NCBI GenBank assembly: GCA_014381485.1
Contig: JACNLN010000126.1
Coordinates: forward strand, 1 to 15,909
DNA length: 15,909 nucleotides
From: Fidelibacterota bacterium
GTDB lineage: Bacteria; Fidelibacterota; Marinisomatia; Marinisomatales; CAZVFT01
Reading direction: 5' to 3'
Shown here piece after piece: positions 1-8,043 of this stretch. Position numbers and translations under genes: made by a program. A model generated the notes under the pieces. The model saw nothing but the letters and a program-made list of their open reading frames with translations, was not told the DNA's origin and made no database searches. Position 1 is the stretch's first letter; each line of letters starts with the position of its first letter.

Positions 1-2815
1 TTGAAAATTCTTCAATTGAAGAAAATATTTTCATCTGAACAGGAATCACCTCAGAAAACAGACGTCCGTACCTCTTATTAACAACACGACTGTCTAAATT
101 GATGTAAACACCTTCATCAAAAGACGTTCGAATCAATCGTCCAAATCCCTGCCGCAGCCGGATTGCCGCTTCAGGAACCCCGAAATCAAAAAAACTATTT
201 CCCCCTCGACTTTGGATAAGCTCACCGTATGCCTTTACAACAGGCTCATTAGGAACATCAAAAGGAAGTTTGGTAATGATCAATACTTCCAATAGTTCTT
301 TAGGAAGATCCACCCCCTCCCAGAATGAGTCTGTCCCAAAAAGAATCCCATCAGGTGACTCCTTGAACCCTGTCAACAATTGATTTCGTGAAGCTGGTGG
401 AAGCTGAACAAATAAATTAAACTTTCCCGTAAGTCCTCTGTGTTCAAATTCATCGTAGCATTTACCTATCATTTTCCTCGATGTAAACAGAACCATAATT
501 CGCTTCTTCCACATCTGATTTAAGAGAGTTACCAGATCGCAAATAAATCCGGGAAAATCATCAGAAGTAGGAAGAAGAGGTCCAGCATACTGGTAATATT
601 TACACTGTTCGTCGTAGTAAAATGGACTGGGGAATACCCGCGTCTGAATGTTTAGATCACCGTTTTCGGTTAACCCCATTCTTGATATCAAATAGTCAAA
701 TTGTTTACCCGTTTTTAGTGTAGCAGAGGTGATGATGACCGATTCCATTGGTTTGAATATATCTTTCAATAGTTCGGAACCGATATCAATGGGAACCGCA
801 TTAAGAGAGATGAGCAATTCGTCATTGAAATACCGCCCGGACAACCAATATACCCAATCGTCCCTCTCGTTGATGGTAGTTTCCATCAGAGTCGCTAAAA
901 TTTCCTCCATTGATTCTTCCACTGATCTGAGCGACACAGGAAGGTCCTTTGAAACTTTTTTCTCTCCCAGTTGATCAAGTTTCTTTAAAATCACGGTAAG
1001 CTGGTCAACCCCGGATTTAATAGAATGAATCAATTCTGTGATCAGGGATCTAACATCCTTAAACTGTTTTTTAAAACCCTTATATTTTAGTTTTTGTTCA
1101 TAAGTAACGTTGGGATCAAATGAACGAGAGAACAATTTCGACATTTCATCAAATAATTGTTTGCTCCTAATCAAAAGTGATTCAATCGACGTCTGAAAGT
1201 CGGGGTACTGCTTTAACAATGAATCCTCCATCTGTCCCACCGCTTCAATTTGCTTTTTCAACCGTTGGGATACTTTAGAAGCGGGATTGACCAAACTTAA
1301 CAAATCCCAGATTAATTGACGATCAACGGTCTTCTGATATTGACTATATCCAACTTTTACTAAATTGTGTGCCTCATCAACGATAACCCGACGGAAGGGA
1401 GGCAAAATACCCGGATTTTGAATTTCAGAGAGCAATAATGCCTGATTGATTACGATAAGATCAGCTTGTTGGTTCTTCAGCCGAAGTGGTCCCACAAAAC
1501 AGCCGTGATTATTCTTACAGATCTGACGGGTACAAAACCCCACATCGCTGCAGATCATTGACTTTACCCGTCCGGGTCTGCGATTTAAAAATCCCGCACA
1601 TTCGGAAAAATCACCCGTTTTTGTTGACTGCAGCCAGACAATAACAGGCAGGAGCGTTAAAACTTCATATTTAGAAAGCATACTTCTTGCATCGGCAATG
1701 ACCCAATCAAGACGCGTTTTACATAGATAATTCTGGCGACCTTTCATCATTGTGGCGCTGAAGGAGACATCCAGAGCCTGTGCCAACTTGGGTAATTCCT
1801 GATAAAATAGCTGGTCTTGAAGATGCTTCGTATGGCACGAAATCACGCTGGGTCCTTCTTCTTTCTCAAGAGAAATTTTAAGGGCAGGATAGAGATAAGC
1901 GAGGGATTTACCCAATCCAGCTCCCGCTTCGGCAACACCTATCACACCATTTTCCAGAGACTTCAGAATAAAATCAGAATATTCAATCTGATATGGACGC
2001 ACCTCATAATCATTACTTTTGAAAGTAGCAGCAAAGGTACCTTTTTCACCAAAGACACCCTCTGCTTTCTCAGGAATTACAGTAGAATTTCCATGATACT
2101 TAAAAAAATTATTAAACTCTGGTTTTTGGATAGACGATTCTACCAGACCGTGTTTTAACTTTTGTTCACTTACCAGCAAATTAGCGATATTAATAAACAA
2201 TTCTTTATTAGGAACATCGAAATTCTGAATTGCTGCCAATATTTTCTGAATCACAGAGAGGGAATATGAGCACGCCTCTAATATCAGGTTCAAAAAGAGA
2301 ATGCCTACATTTTCCGTATCTGCAAGTGCTCGATGCGATCCCCCGCCGGGCGGGACACCAAAATATTCTGCTACCGTCCCAAGTCGGTGATTGGGAAGAA
2401 AGTAGAGAAAAGTCTGTGCCAGAACCAATGTATCAAAAAGTGGATTGGAAATTTCAACATTTTCGAGAGAATATCTCTCTTTCAGCGCTTTTAAAAAATT
2501 ATAATCAAAATCAATATTATGTGCTACAATAGGGTCGTTACCCAGGAATTCAAATATATCTGTAATAATATCTTCCTCACGTGGAGAATCCGCTACCATT
2601 TCGCTGGTTATGCCAGTAATATTCGTAATGTTCGATGGAATGGGGATTTGTGGATTAACTAATGTGTCGTAACGATCCGCAATCTCACCATCCTCGTACC
2701 GGATAGCAGCAAATTCAATAATTCTATCAAACTGGGGATCTAAACCAGTGGTTTCAAAGTCGAAAGCAACAAAGGTTTGGAGATCTAAATGGCGTAGTAA
2801 GTCAGAATATTTCAT
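1..2815 (-). CDS. dinG: DinG-type helicase with N-terminal DEDDh exonuclease domain (C-terminus off the left edge)
   Basis: At least 938 residues are visible; the gene leaves the window at its 3' end. Residues about 13-180 form a DnaQ/PolC-like 3'-5' exonuclease: FDFETTGLD (D19, E21), AHNIDFD (D104) and HRALAD (H161, D166) supply the DEDDh set. A superfamily 2 XPD/DinG helicase follows: Walker A AEAGAGLGKS ending at S304, DEAH box at 480-483, SATLKTG, GTDSFWEGVDLP, and QGFGRLIR with its second Gly near 892. Four cysteines (C365, C428, C433, C439) sit between Walker A and the DEAH box with the last three spaced 5 and 6 apart, as in the 4Fe-4S ligands of E. coli DinG. The ATG at 2815 is preceded by an in-frame TGA four codons upstream, so it is the first possible ATG; no good Shine-Dalgarno is visible. 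The frame checks as unbroken from the start through Walker A, DEAH and motif VI. The likely role is unwinding or trimming damaged or R-loop DNA. It follows the reductase gene by 31 bases. Confidence 0.93.
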   Translation of the reverse strand, partial: MKYSDLLRHLDLQTFVAFDFETTGLDPQFDRIIEFAAIRYEDGEIADRYDTLVNPQIPIPSNITNITGITSEMVADSPREEDIITDIFEFLGNDPIVAHNIDFDYNFLKALKERYSLENVEISNPLFDTLVLAQTFLYFLPNHRLGTVAEYFGVPPGGGSHRALADTENVGILFLNLILEACSYSLSVIQKILAAIQNFDVPNKELFINIANLLVSEQKLKHGLVESSIQKPEFNNFFKYHGNSTVIPEKAEGVFGEKGTFAATFKSNDYEVRPYQIEYSDFILKSLENGVIGVAEAGAGLGKSLAYLYPALKISLEKEEGPSVISCHTKHLQDQLFYQELPKLAQALDVSFSATMMKGRQNYLCKTRLDWVIADARSMLSKYEVLTLLPVIVWLQSTKTGDFSECAGFLNRRPGRVKSMICSDVGFCTRQICKNNHGCFVGPLRLKNQQADLIVINQALLLSEIQNPGILPPFRRVIVDEAHNLVKVGYSQYQKTVDRQLIWDLLSLVNPASKVSQRLKKQIEAVGQMEDSLLKQYPDFQTSIESLLIRSKQLFDEMSKLFSRSFDPNVTYEQKLKYKGFKKQFKDVRSLITELIHSIKSGVDQLTVILKKLDQLGEKKVSKDLPVSLRSVEESMEEILATLMETTINERDDWVYWLSGRYFNDELLISLNAVPIDIGSELLKDIFKPMESVIITSATLKTGKQFDYLISRMGLTENGDLNIQTRVFPSPFYYDEQCKYYQYAGPLLPTSDDFPGFICDLVTLLNQMWKKRIMVLFTSRKMIGKCYDEFEHRGLTGKFNLFVQLPPASRNQLLTGFKESPDGILFGTDSFWEGVDLPKELLEVLIITKLPFDVPNEPVVKAYGELIQSRGGNSFFDFGVPEAAIRLRQGFGRLIRTSFDEGVYINLDSRVVNKRYGRLFSEVIPVQMKIFSSIEEFS

Positions 2816-2846
2816 ATATCTGTTTCACTTTATAAATCCAACAATA

Positions 2847-4028
2847 TCAAATACCCGCAAAGACCTTTGTAACATCATAAATCAATTTCGGTTTTTTCAT
2901 AACCGCTTTTAAAAAGATCTTAGTAATGGTTCGCTCATCTTCGGGAATTTTTAACACCGCTTTTGCAATATTATCAAGTTCTTCATCACTTAATTCTGTA
3001 ATGGTATTTTTTAATCGATAATATCTTTCATGGTTCTTCCCGCCAATCTTGTGCCATTCCCTGCTATATCTGGATAAATATTTCTCACCATAATCTTTAT
3101 TTTTAATGGCTTTCGCTGCTGTTTCTCCCGCCAGCAGACCAGCCTTCATCGCTGGGATGATTCCTCCACCGGTCATCGGATTGACCATATGAGCGGAATC
3201 TCCTACAAGTATCAATCCATTCGTTACGATCGTTTTCAGCGTTTTATCACAGGGAACACCTCCCGCCACTGTTGTCAGCACAGAATGGTTTGGATAACAA
3301 TGTTGTAAAAATTCATCTAAATATCTGTAAGCGGATTTCTCTCTGCAGTATTTCCCGGATACTCCAAGTCCGATATTTGCCCGGTTCTTTCCTTTCGGGA
3401 AAACCCAGATATAACCCCCGGGGGCCCATTTTTTTGACAGATAAAAGTCAAACCGCCTTTCATCTACCTCTATGCCTGTAACAGTCTTCTGGACGCAAGA
3501 TAGCATATCTTTCATCTTAACCTGGGTTTGAAGGCCAGCCCAACGCCCAACACGACTTTCTACACCATCAGCCCCAATAACAATCTTTGCCCTCAATTCA
3601 AACGGTTCAGATAAATATTTCCCTTTCACCCCTGCTACACAATCACCATCAAACAGAAGTCCATTCACATACGCCTTTGTCACAATGGTAGCGCCTTCCA
3701 TGGCGGCCATTTGGGCAAGATCGTAATCGAATATTCGTCTATCAAGGATAAAACCCCGCGCCTTCATATCAAAATCCACAACATAGTCGCTGGGAGATAC
3801 CAACCGGATTTTCGAGATGGTAGATTTTATCCACCGGGGATCAGGGTCCATAAAATTCTTGAGTCCCTCCTCACTGACCGCTTCACCACACCGGACAGGC
3901 ATCCCGATGTCTCGATCTTTTTCCAGAACGAGTACTTTTACTCCATTCATAGAAGCATAACGGGCCGCTGTGGAACCTGCCGGTCCGCCACCTACGACAA
4001 TAATATCAAACTTCTGCTGTCTCCACAT
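2847..4028 (-). CDS. Geranylgeranyl reductase family flavoprotein
   Basis: A 393-residue FAD-dependent oxidoreductase that saturates isoprenoid double bonds in this family. Residues 8-20 carry the dinucleotide-binding DIIVVGGGPAGST; residues 44-55 (PVRCGEAVSEEG) match the conserved Cys-containing PVxCGE motif; IGADGVESRVG (151-161) and LVGDSAHMVNP (274-284) are the later FAD motifs; PGGYIWVFPKG (203-213) is the geranylgeranyl-reductase signature. A longer in-frame start at 4157 exists, but it would lie inside the ferredoxin gene and add 43 residues unlike the family. The ATG at 4028 has GAGGTG about 7 bases upstream and puts the FAD motif at the N-terminus, so I choose it. It overlaps the ferredoxin gene by 23 bases. 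The substrate could be an ether-lipid or phospholipid geranylgeranyl chain or a menaquinone tail; the sequence alone does not decide. Confidence 0.9.
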   Translation of the reverse strand: MWRQQKFDIIVVGGGPAGSTAARYASMNGVKVLVLEKDRDIGMPVRCGEAVSEEGLKNFMDPDPRWIKSTISKIRLVSPSDYVVDFDMKARGFILDRRIFDYDLAQMAAMEGATIVTKAYVNGLLFDGDCVAGVKGKYLSEPFELRAKIVIGADGVESRVGRWAGLQTQVKMKDMLSCVQKTVTGIEVDERRFDFYLSKKWAPGGYIWVFPKGKNRANIGLGVSGKYCREKSAYRYLDEFLQHCYPNHSVLTTVAGGVPCDKTLKTIVTNGLILVGDSAHMVNPMTGGGIIPAMKAGLLAGETAAKAIKNKDYGEKYLSRYSREWHKIGGKNHERYYRLKNTITELSDEELDNIAKAVLKIPEDERTITKIFLKAVMKKPKLIYDVTKVFAGI

Positions 4029-4191
4029 ACTCCAGCACCTCAAATGGACAGATAAACACGCACAATTCACAATCGATACAGAGTTCCTGATCGATTGTGA
4101 GGGTAGCTTCCTCCATTTCAATACAATCTTCGGGACAGACTGCCACACAGCTGCCACAAAAATCGCACTTGTATTGAATAATTTTAATCAT
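4006..4191 (-). CDS. 2[4Fe-4S] ferredoxin
   Basis: A 61-residue clostridial/archaeal-type ferredoxin with two classic cluster motifs: C9-C12-C15-C19-P and C38-C41-C44-C48-P, each CxxCxxCxxxCP. There is one extra cysteine at position 23. It should be a low-potential cytoplasmic electron carrier. Its start overlaps the UbiA-family gene by 8 bases and its end overlaps the reductase by 23 bases. Translation of the three is therefore probably coupled, and the natural inference is that it feeds electrons to the reductase. In archaea, geranylgeranyl reductase has been shown to need a ferredoxin as reductant, which fits this arrangement. The specific pairing here is inference. Confidence 0.9.
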   Translation of the reverse strand: MIKIIQYKCDFCGSCVAVCPEDCIEMEEATLTIDQELCIDCELCVFICPFEVLEYVETAEV

Positions 4192-5230
4192 GTGAGAGCG
4201 GTTGTGATGGCATTTCCGAAAAAGATGGATAGATTACACCAAATCGAAAATAATAATAATGTCTCATTAAATAGAAATTTATAATAAGGGGAACGAAAAA
4301 CCACGGGTACCTGACTCCAACAAATATTCCCAGAATGAGGATGGGATAACGAATAGACCACAGAACGTGTCGTGGTTTCCTTAAGATTAAAGCAACAAGA
4401 AAAAACGGAAGGGTAATAATTGACGCTGTGCTGATGACAGGATCTGTAAATTTATATCCCAATACGGTAGATAAGCATATCAAAAGGGTTCCGATAGCGA
4501 GTGTGGTTCCATCCCCATATTTGATTGCAAAGGTCACTTTATTCGTTTGTTCATCACCCACACGGTCAGGAATCGATGTTAGTATCGATACTGCAATAAA
4601 AGCTGAAACATAGGGAATAGATTGAATCAATCCAGTCATCAACTCCCCTCCGGCGTAGGTCCAACCCACCATAAAGAGAAACAATCCTGCCAAACCGTTC
4701 CCGATTGTTTCTAAAATTGGTTTCATTGACCATAGAAATTTTCCCTGATAAAATAATATTCCCCATACACCATAGAGAAGAAATACCCAGACCAAAGTAA
4801 AAAATATTGACTCATTCCTTATAATAGAAGCAATAAACAAAGATGACACAATAATAACCATGCCTGTAATTATGGTTAAATTTGCGACTGAGCGGGCTTT
4901 TTCTTCTGAAATAATCTTCTGGTAGATCAATAGATTATTTTGATTGATCCGATCTCTATCCTGGTGAAGGATTTGTCCTTGAATAAACGTTGTGGAAGTT
5001 ATCAGGGTCAATCCAAGAAAAAACATAACCCCAAGCCAATCTATATTCGTAGACCACCACAATTCCTCAACGACAAATCCATTTGCAGCGCTAATACCTG
5101 CCAAAGTCATTATCCAAACTGGGAAAAATAGAATCGGTCTCATCAGGAAAAAGTTGTCCAACGCCTTAATTTTTCCACTAATCTTCTTGTACAGTGGAGT
5201 ATTGTATTTAATAAATCTTGCTATGAACAT
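4184..5230 (-). CDS. UbiA-superfamily membrane prenyltransferase
   Basis: A 348-residue protein with about eight to nine hydrophobic segments, which matches the UbiA fold. The second Asp-rich motif is clear: IPDRVGDEQTNKVT at 220-233, giving D222 and D226 followed by K231. The first motif, usually NxxxDxxxD, is atypical: residues 82-96 read FIQGQILHQDRDRIN, where D93 aligns with the last Asp but H89 and G85 fall where Asp and Asn are expected. The family transfers a polyprenyl chain from its diphosphate to an acceptor such as quinone precursors, geranylgeranylglyceryl phosphate or chlorophyllide. It begins 2 bases after the symporter stop and overlaps the ferredoxin gene by 8 bases. Given the neighbours, candidates are a DGGGP-synthase-like ether-lipid enzyme or a MenA-like quinone enzyme; family assignment is firm, substrate is not. 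Confidence 0.82.
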   Translation of the reverse strand: MFIARFIKYNTPLYKKISGKIKALDNFFLMRPILFFPVWIMTLAGISAANGFVVEELWWSTNIDWLGVMFFLGLTLITSTTFIQGQILHQDRDRINQNNLLIYQKIISEEKARSVANLTIITGMVIIVSSLFIASIIRNESIFFTLVWVFLLYGVWGILFYQGKFLWSMKPILETIGNGLAGLFLFMVGWTYAGGELMTGLIQSIPYVSAFIAVSILTSIPDRVGDEQTNKVTFAIKYGDGTTLAIGTLLICLSTVLGYKFTDPVISTASIITLPFFLVALILRKPRHVLWSIRYPILILGIFVGVRYPWFFVPLIINFYLMRHYYYFRFGVIYPSFSEMPSQPLSHD

Positions 5231-5232
5231 CG

Positions 5233-6786
5233 TTATGTTTTTTCAATAATTCCAGCGATGAAGGTAATAACTGTGAGAATTATCGTTATTACCAATATTA
5301 AAGTTGTAAGACCTGAGGAAGGATTAAAACGACTTCCTTTTTTTAATTCCTCAATAAATCGATTCGCACCCCACACGACCAATGTAAAAATCGCTAATAA
5401 TAACCCACCAAGTGGAAGTAGATATTTGAATGATAAATAGTCAGCAAAGTCGAAAAATGTCCAACCTGTCTTTGACCAACCTATAAGAATTGATGGATAT
5501 TTCTCAAATATTCCAGCAATAATCACAGCAATTCCTGAGGCGAAAACTGTTATTGTAACAACTTTACTGGGTAGGTGAATCTTTTCCCGTCGAAAATCAA
5601 AGCAACCAAGCAGAATTGCTAATATACAAATCAGAACGCCAGCTACAACAGAAACAATAGCTGTTTGCGAAAGTGGATGCCAATCTGCAAGCGCACCAAA
5701 TGACATTGCGGAAGGAATACCAAGTAAGAAGATGACGATCCCAAAAGTAAGAGTAGCTTGTTTTCTGGGCCAACCTCGCTCATCAATAAAATATGCAGTA
5801 ATTACCTCAAGTAGAGATATTCCTGATGTTAAAGCCGCGATGGACATAAGAAGGAAAAACAGTAACCCAAAGAACGCACCTCCGGGCATTTCTGAAAAAA
5901 TGGCAGGCAGGACATGAAAAATTAATCCGGGTCCGGCAGCAGGCTCCAGATCATAGGCAAATACCGCGGTAAAAATAGCAATCCCTGCCAGTATTGCTAC
6001 AGATGTGTCAAGAATTGCAATGATTATTGCAGAAGTGACAAGATTATCCTTCCGGGAAAGATATGATCCGTATGTAATCATAGCTCCCATTCCAAGGCTC
6101 AGGGTAAAAAATGCGTGCCCCAGAGCAACTAATATTGTATCGCCGGTTATCTTTGAAAAATCGGGCTTGAATAGAAATTTTAATCCTGAGGATGCTCCCG
6201 GTAGAGTAACTCCCCTAATTACCAAAATTATAAGGATTATTATTAACGAAGGCATCAGTATTTTACTGGCTCTTTCAATCCCACTTTTAACACCACCAAT
6301 AACGATGGATATACAGAGTGCCATAAACAGACCGTGATAGAAAATTGCCCAGCGAGTTGTTGCTGCAGACGCTGTAAAATGTTCGCCAGCCTGAGCGGCA
6401 TCTTGAAACAGAGAAAAAACACCATGTAGAGCTTTCCATACATATCCCAGACACCATCCAGCTACCACGCTATAATAGGATAGAATGATAAATCCTGCTA
6501 GAACACCCATTGCACCGACAAGGTACCATTTTCCCCCAGAACGATCGACGCTTCTAAAGGCTCCCACAGGATTTTTATGAGTAAGACGACCAAGTCCAAA
6601 CTCCATTAGCATAACAGGAAATCCAATAACAACCACACAAATTATGTAAATGAGAACAAAAGCAGCTCCACCATTCATTCCGGCAATGAACGGGAATTTC
6701 CAAATATTTCCCAATCCCACAGCTGAACCGACTGCTGCCAGTATAAATCCAAAGTTTGTTCCCCATTGTTCCCTATTTGATGTCAT
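5233..6786 (-). CDS. Sodium-dependent NSS/SNF-family (LeuT-like) amino-acid symporter
   Basis: A 517-residue inner-membrane transporter, the usual length of bacterial LeuT-type proteins, with about twelve membrane spans. The N-terminal segment GSAVGLGNIWKFPF (20-33) is the family's unwound TM1 motif that lines the substrate and Na+ sites; NGGAAFVLIY and MEFGLGR in TM2 are also typical. It should import an amino acid or similar small amine with Na+. The ATG at 6786 has AGGAG six bases upstream and sits directly after the stop of the DUF5683 gene. Substrate cannot be read from the sequence. Co-location with glycine decarboxylase and alaS would fit glycine or alanine, but that is only a guess. 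Confidence 0.92.
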   Translation of the reverse strand: MTSNREQWGTNFGFILAAVGSAVGLGNIWKFPFIAGMNGGAAFVLIYIICVVVIGFPVMLMEFGLGRLTHKNPVGAFRSVDRSGGKWYLVGAMGVLAGFIILSYYSVVAGWCLGYVWKALHGVFSLFQDAAQAGEHFTASAATTRWAIFYHGLFMALCISIVIGGVKSGIERASKILMPSLIIILIILVIRGVTLPGASSGLKFLFKPDFSKITGDTILVALGHAFFTLSLGMGAMITYGSYLSRKDNLVTSAIIIAILDTSVAILAGIAIFTAVFAYDLEPAAGPGLIFHVLPAIFSEMPGGAFFGLLFFLLMSIAALTSGISLLEVITAYFIDERGWPRKQATLTFGIVIFLLGIPSAMSFGALADWHPLSQTAIVSVVAGVLICILAILLGCFDFRREKIHLPSKVVTITVFASGIAVIIAGIFEKYPSILIGWSKTGWTFFDFADYLSFKYLLPLGGLLLAIFTLVVWGANRFIEELKKGSRFNPSSGLTTLILVITIILTVITFIAGIIEKT

Positions 6787-7200
6787 TTATTCTCCTGCTG
6801 TCTCTTCCTGTTGAGAACTGTTTTCCTCAATTGGTTTATCAAACTCATCTATATTCTCTTCAAAAGATGATAAGTGACTATCTACCAGTGCATCTAAAAG
6901 GTTGTAAATATAAATCAAACCAACCCACCAGGCATATTTATTTCGTTTTTCTAAGTAACGATTGTTATCAGGATTGTTATTGTATAGATTCCTGGAATTA
7001 ACATATTGGTAACAGGCGTACGATTCTGCAAGGATAATCAACGCTCCTTTTATCCACTTCCCATTATAAAACTGCCCACCACCCGGGATGATGGAGTACA
7101 TGACTGCTTTCTTCGGTGATTTCTCAACAAATGTAGAATCCTGTGAAGCAAAAAGTGGGGCAATTAATAAAAATAGGAGGAAAATAGTTACTGGTTTCAC
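6787..7200 (-). CDS. DUF5683-like small exported/membrane protein
   Basis: A 137-residue protein of unknown function. It starts with a signal peptide or N-terminal membrane segment (residues 1-19, ending in PLFAS), then carries KKAVMYSIIPGGGQFYNGKW (29-48), a Pro-Gly-Gly-Gly-Gln-x-Tyr-Asn-Gly pattern typical of DUF5683 proteins, which are common in Bacteroidetes and relatives. A second hydrophobic stretch spans roughly 50-65, then WWVGLIYIYNLLDALVDSHL (91-110), whose Asp-Ala-x-Val-Asp-x-His end is also characteristic. The tail is acidic. The start is GTG at 7200 with no convincing Shine-Dalgarno; I chose it because it gives the signal peptide in full. It lies 29 bases after ridA and abuts the symporter start. 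Cell-envelope location is inferred. Confidence 0.75.
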   Translation of the reverse strand: MKPVTIFLLFLLIAPLFASQDSTFVEKSPKKAVMYSIIPGGGQFYNGKWIKGALIILAESYACYQYVNSRNLYNNNPDNNRYLEKRNKYAWWVGLIYIYNLLDALVDSHLSSFEENIDEFDKPIEENSSQQEETAGE

Positions 7201-7229
7201 ACAAATATGTGTTTTGATGGTTATTATTA

Positions 7230-7613
7230 CTATCTTACTGCGATACAGTCAATTTCCACATCTGTTCCCAAAGGAAGATCAGAAACCTGAACAGCTGATC
7301 GGGCTGGTGGATCGTTACTAAAAATTTCTCTAAATACATCGTTTAATTCATCAAATCTGGAAAGATCGGTTAAAAATACTGTGAGCTTTACAGCATTATC
7401 CAGAGAAGAATCAGCTTCCCTAAGTATGATATCGAGGTTACTTAAAATCTGTCTAACACGGGATTTAAAATCCCCTTCAATAATATTTCCCGTGGCGGGG
7501 TTAATGGCAATCTGTCCAGCGGTGAAAATAAAATCTCCATACATAATTGCCTGGCTGTAGGGTCCGACAGCTTTTGGTGCTTTGTCCGTTATTACGACCT
7601 CCCTATTTGTCAT
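7230..7613 (-). CDS. ridA: RidA/YjgF family imine-enamine deaminase
   Basis: A 127-residue protein of standard RidA length. It has AVGPYSQAI (15-23), the IFTAGQIAINPATG segment (29-42), PPARSAV with R105, and DVEIDCIA with E120. Arg105 and Glu120 fall at the same numbers as the catalytic residues of E. coli RidA, so it is likely an active 2-iminopropanoate/2-aminoacrylate deaminase that protects pyridoxal-phosphate enzymes from reactive enamines; it should act as a cytoplasmic trimer. The ATG at 7613 has a strong GGAGGA eight bases upstream, inside the end of the PCC-domain gene, which it overlaps by 11 bases. The nearby PLP enzyme GcvPB makes a protective role plausible. Confidence 0.92.
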   Translation of the reverse strand: MTNREVVITDKAPKAVGPYSQAIMYGDFIFTAGQIAINPATGNIIEGDFKSRVRQILSNLDIILREADSSLDNAVKLTVFLTDLSRFDELNDVFREIFSNDPPARSAVQVSDLPLGTDVEIDCIAVR

Positions 7614-8043
7614 AACTGCATTCCTCCAAATCCCAGACAGCTAACCCAATTTTTTCGTCATATGTCCGAATTATCTCCCCATCAATGGGAAAGATAACAA
7701 ACTCACCTACTACTGCAACCGTGGCGCCAAAAAGATGGCCACCATACGCCTTTAAATCATGATCAGTGATGACAGCATGACAATGAATGAACGGTTTACC
7801 ATCCTTCAACGAAATATTGCCTGTAAAGGAAACCAGTTCACAAGAAGATGGAAACTCTCGTTTATCATACTCTTTTCTCTTCGGATCAAATCGACCAAGT
7901 GTAACATTCTCCACCGCGCCAATCCCAGTGAATGTTCCTGCTTTGATATTATGTTCTTTTGCCACAGTGAGAAGATTATCAAGAAGATTTTCACCCCGCA
8001 TCATTGCTACAATGATCCTGTCATCTTCCACATGGTATTTCAT
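7603..8043 (-). CDS. PCC/DUF296-domain protein
   Basis: About 146 residues, essentially all one PCC (plants and prokaryotes conserved, DUF296) domain. Visible features are GTFTGIGAVENVTLG near residues 37-51 and the His-rich stretch HCHAVITDHDLKAYGGHL near 104-121, the best conserved part of the prokaryotic family. It lacks the AT-hook of the plant relatives. The His cluster suggests a metal or ligand site, but no reaction is established for the family as far as I know. The ATG at 8043 forms an ATGA overlap with the gcvPB stop; a second in-frame ATG at 8055 would add four residues. I prefer the ATGA start as a standard coupling arrangement, without strong proof. It overlaps ridA by 11 bases. 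Confidence 0.85.
   Translation of the reverse strand: MKYHVEDDRIIVAMMRGENLLDNLLTVAKEHNIKAGTFTGIGAVENVTLGRFDPKRKEYDKREFPSSCELVSFTGNISLKDGKPFIHCHAVITDHDLKAYGGHLFGATVAVVGEFVIFPIDGEIIRTYDEKIGLAVWDLEECSYDK

Noticed and set aside
1817..2532. Plus-strand ORFs of 113 and 100 residues
   Set aside because: They lie antisense to the continuous DinG frame, which covers the whole stretch with recognisable exonuclease and helicase motifs.
4029..4157. Longer start of the reductase at 4157
   Set aside because: The added 43 residues are out-of-frame ferredoxin sequence, and the ATG at 4028 has a good Shine-Dalgarno just ahead of the FAD motif.
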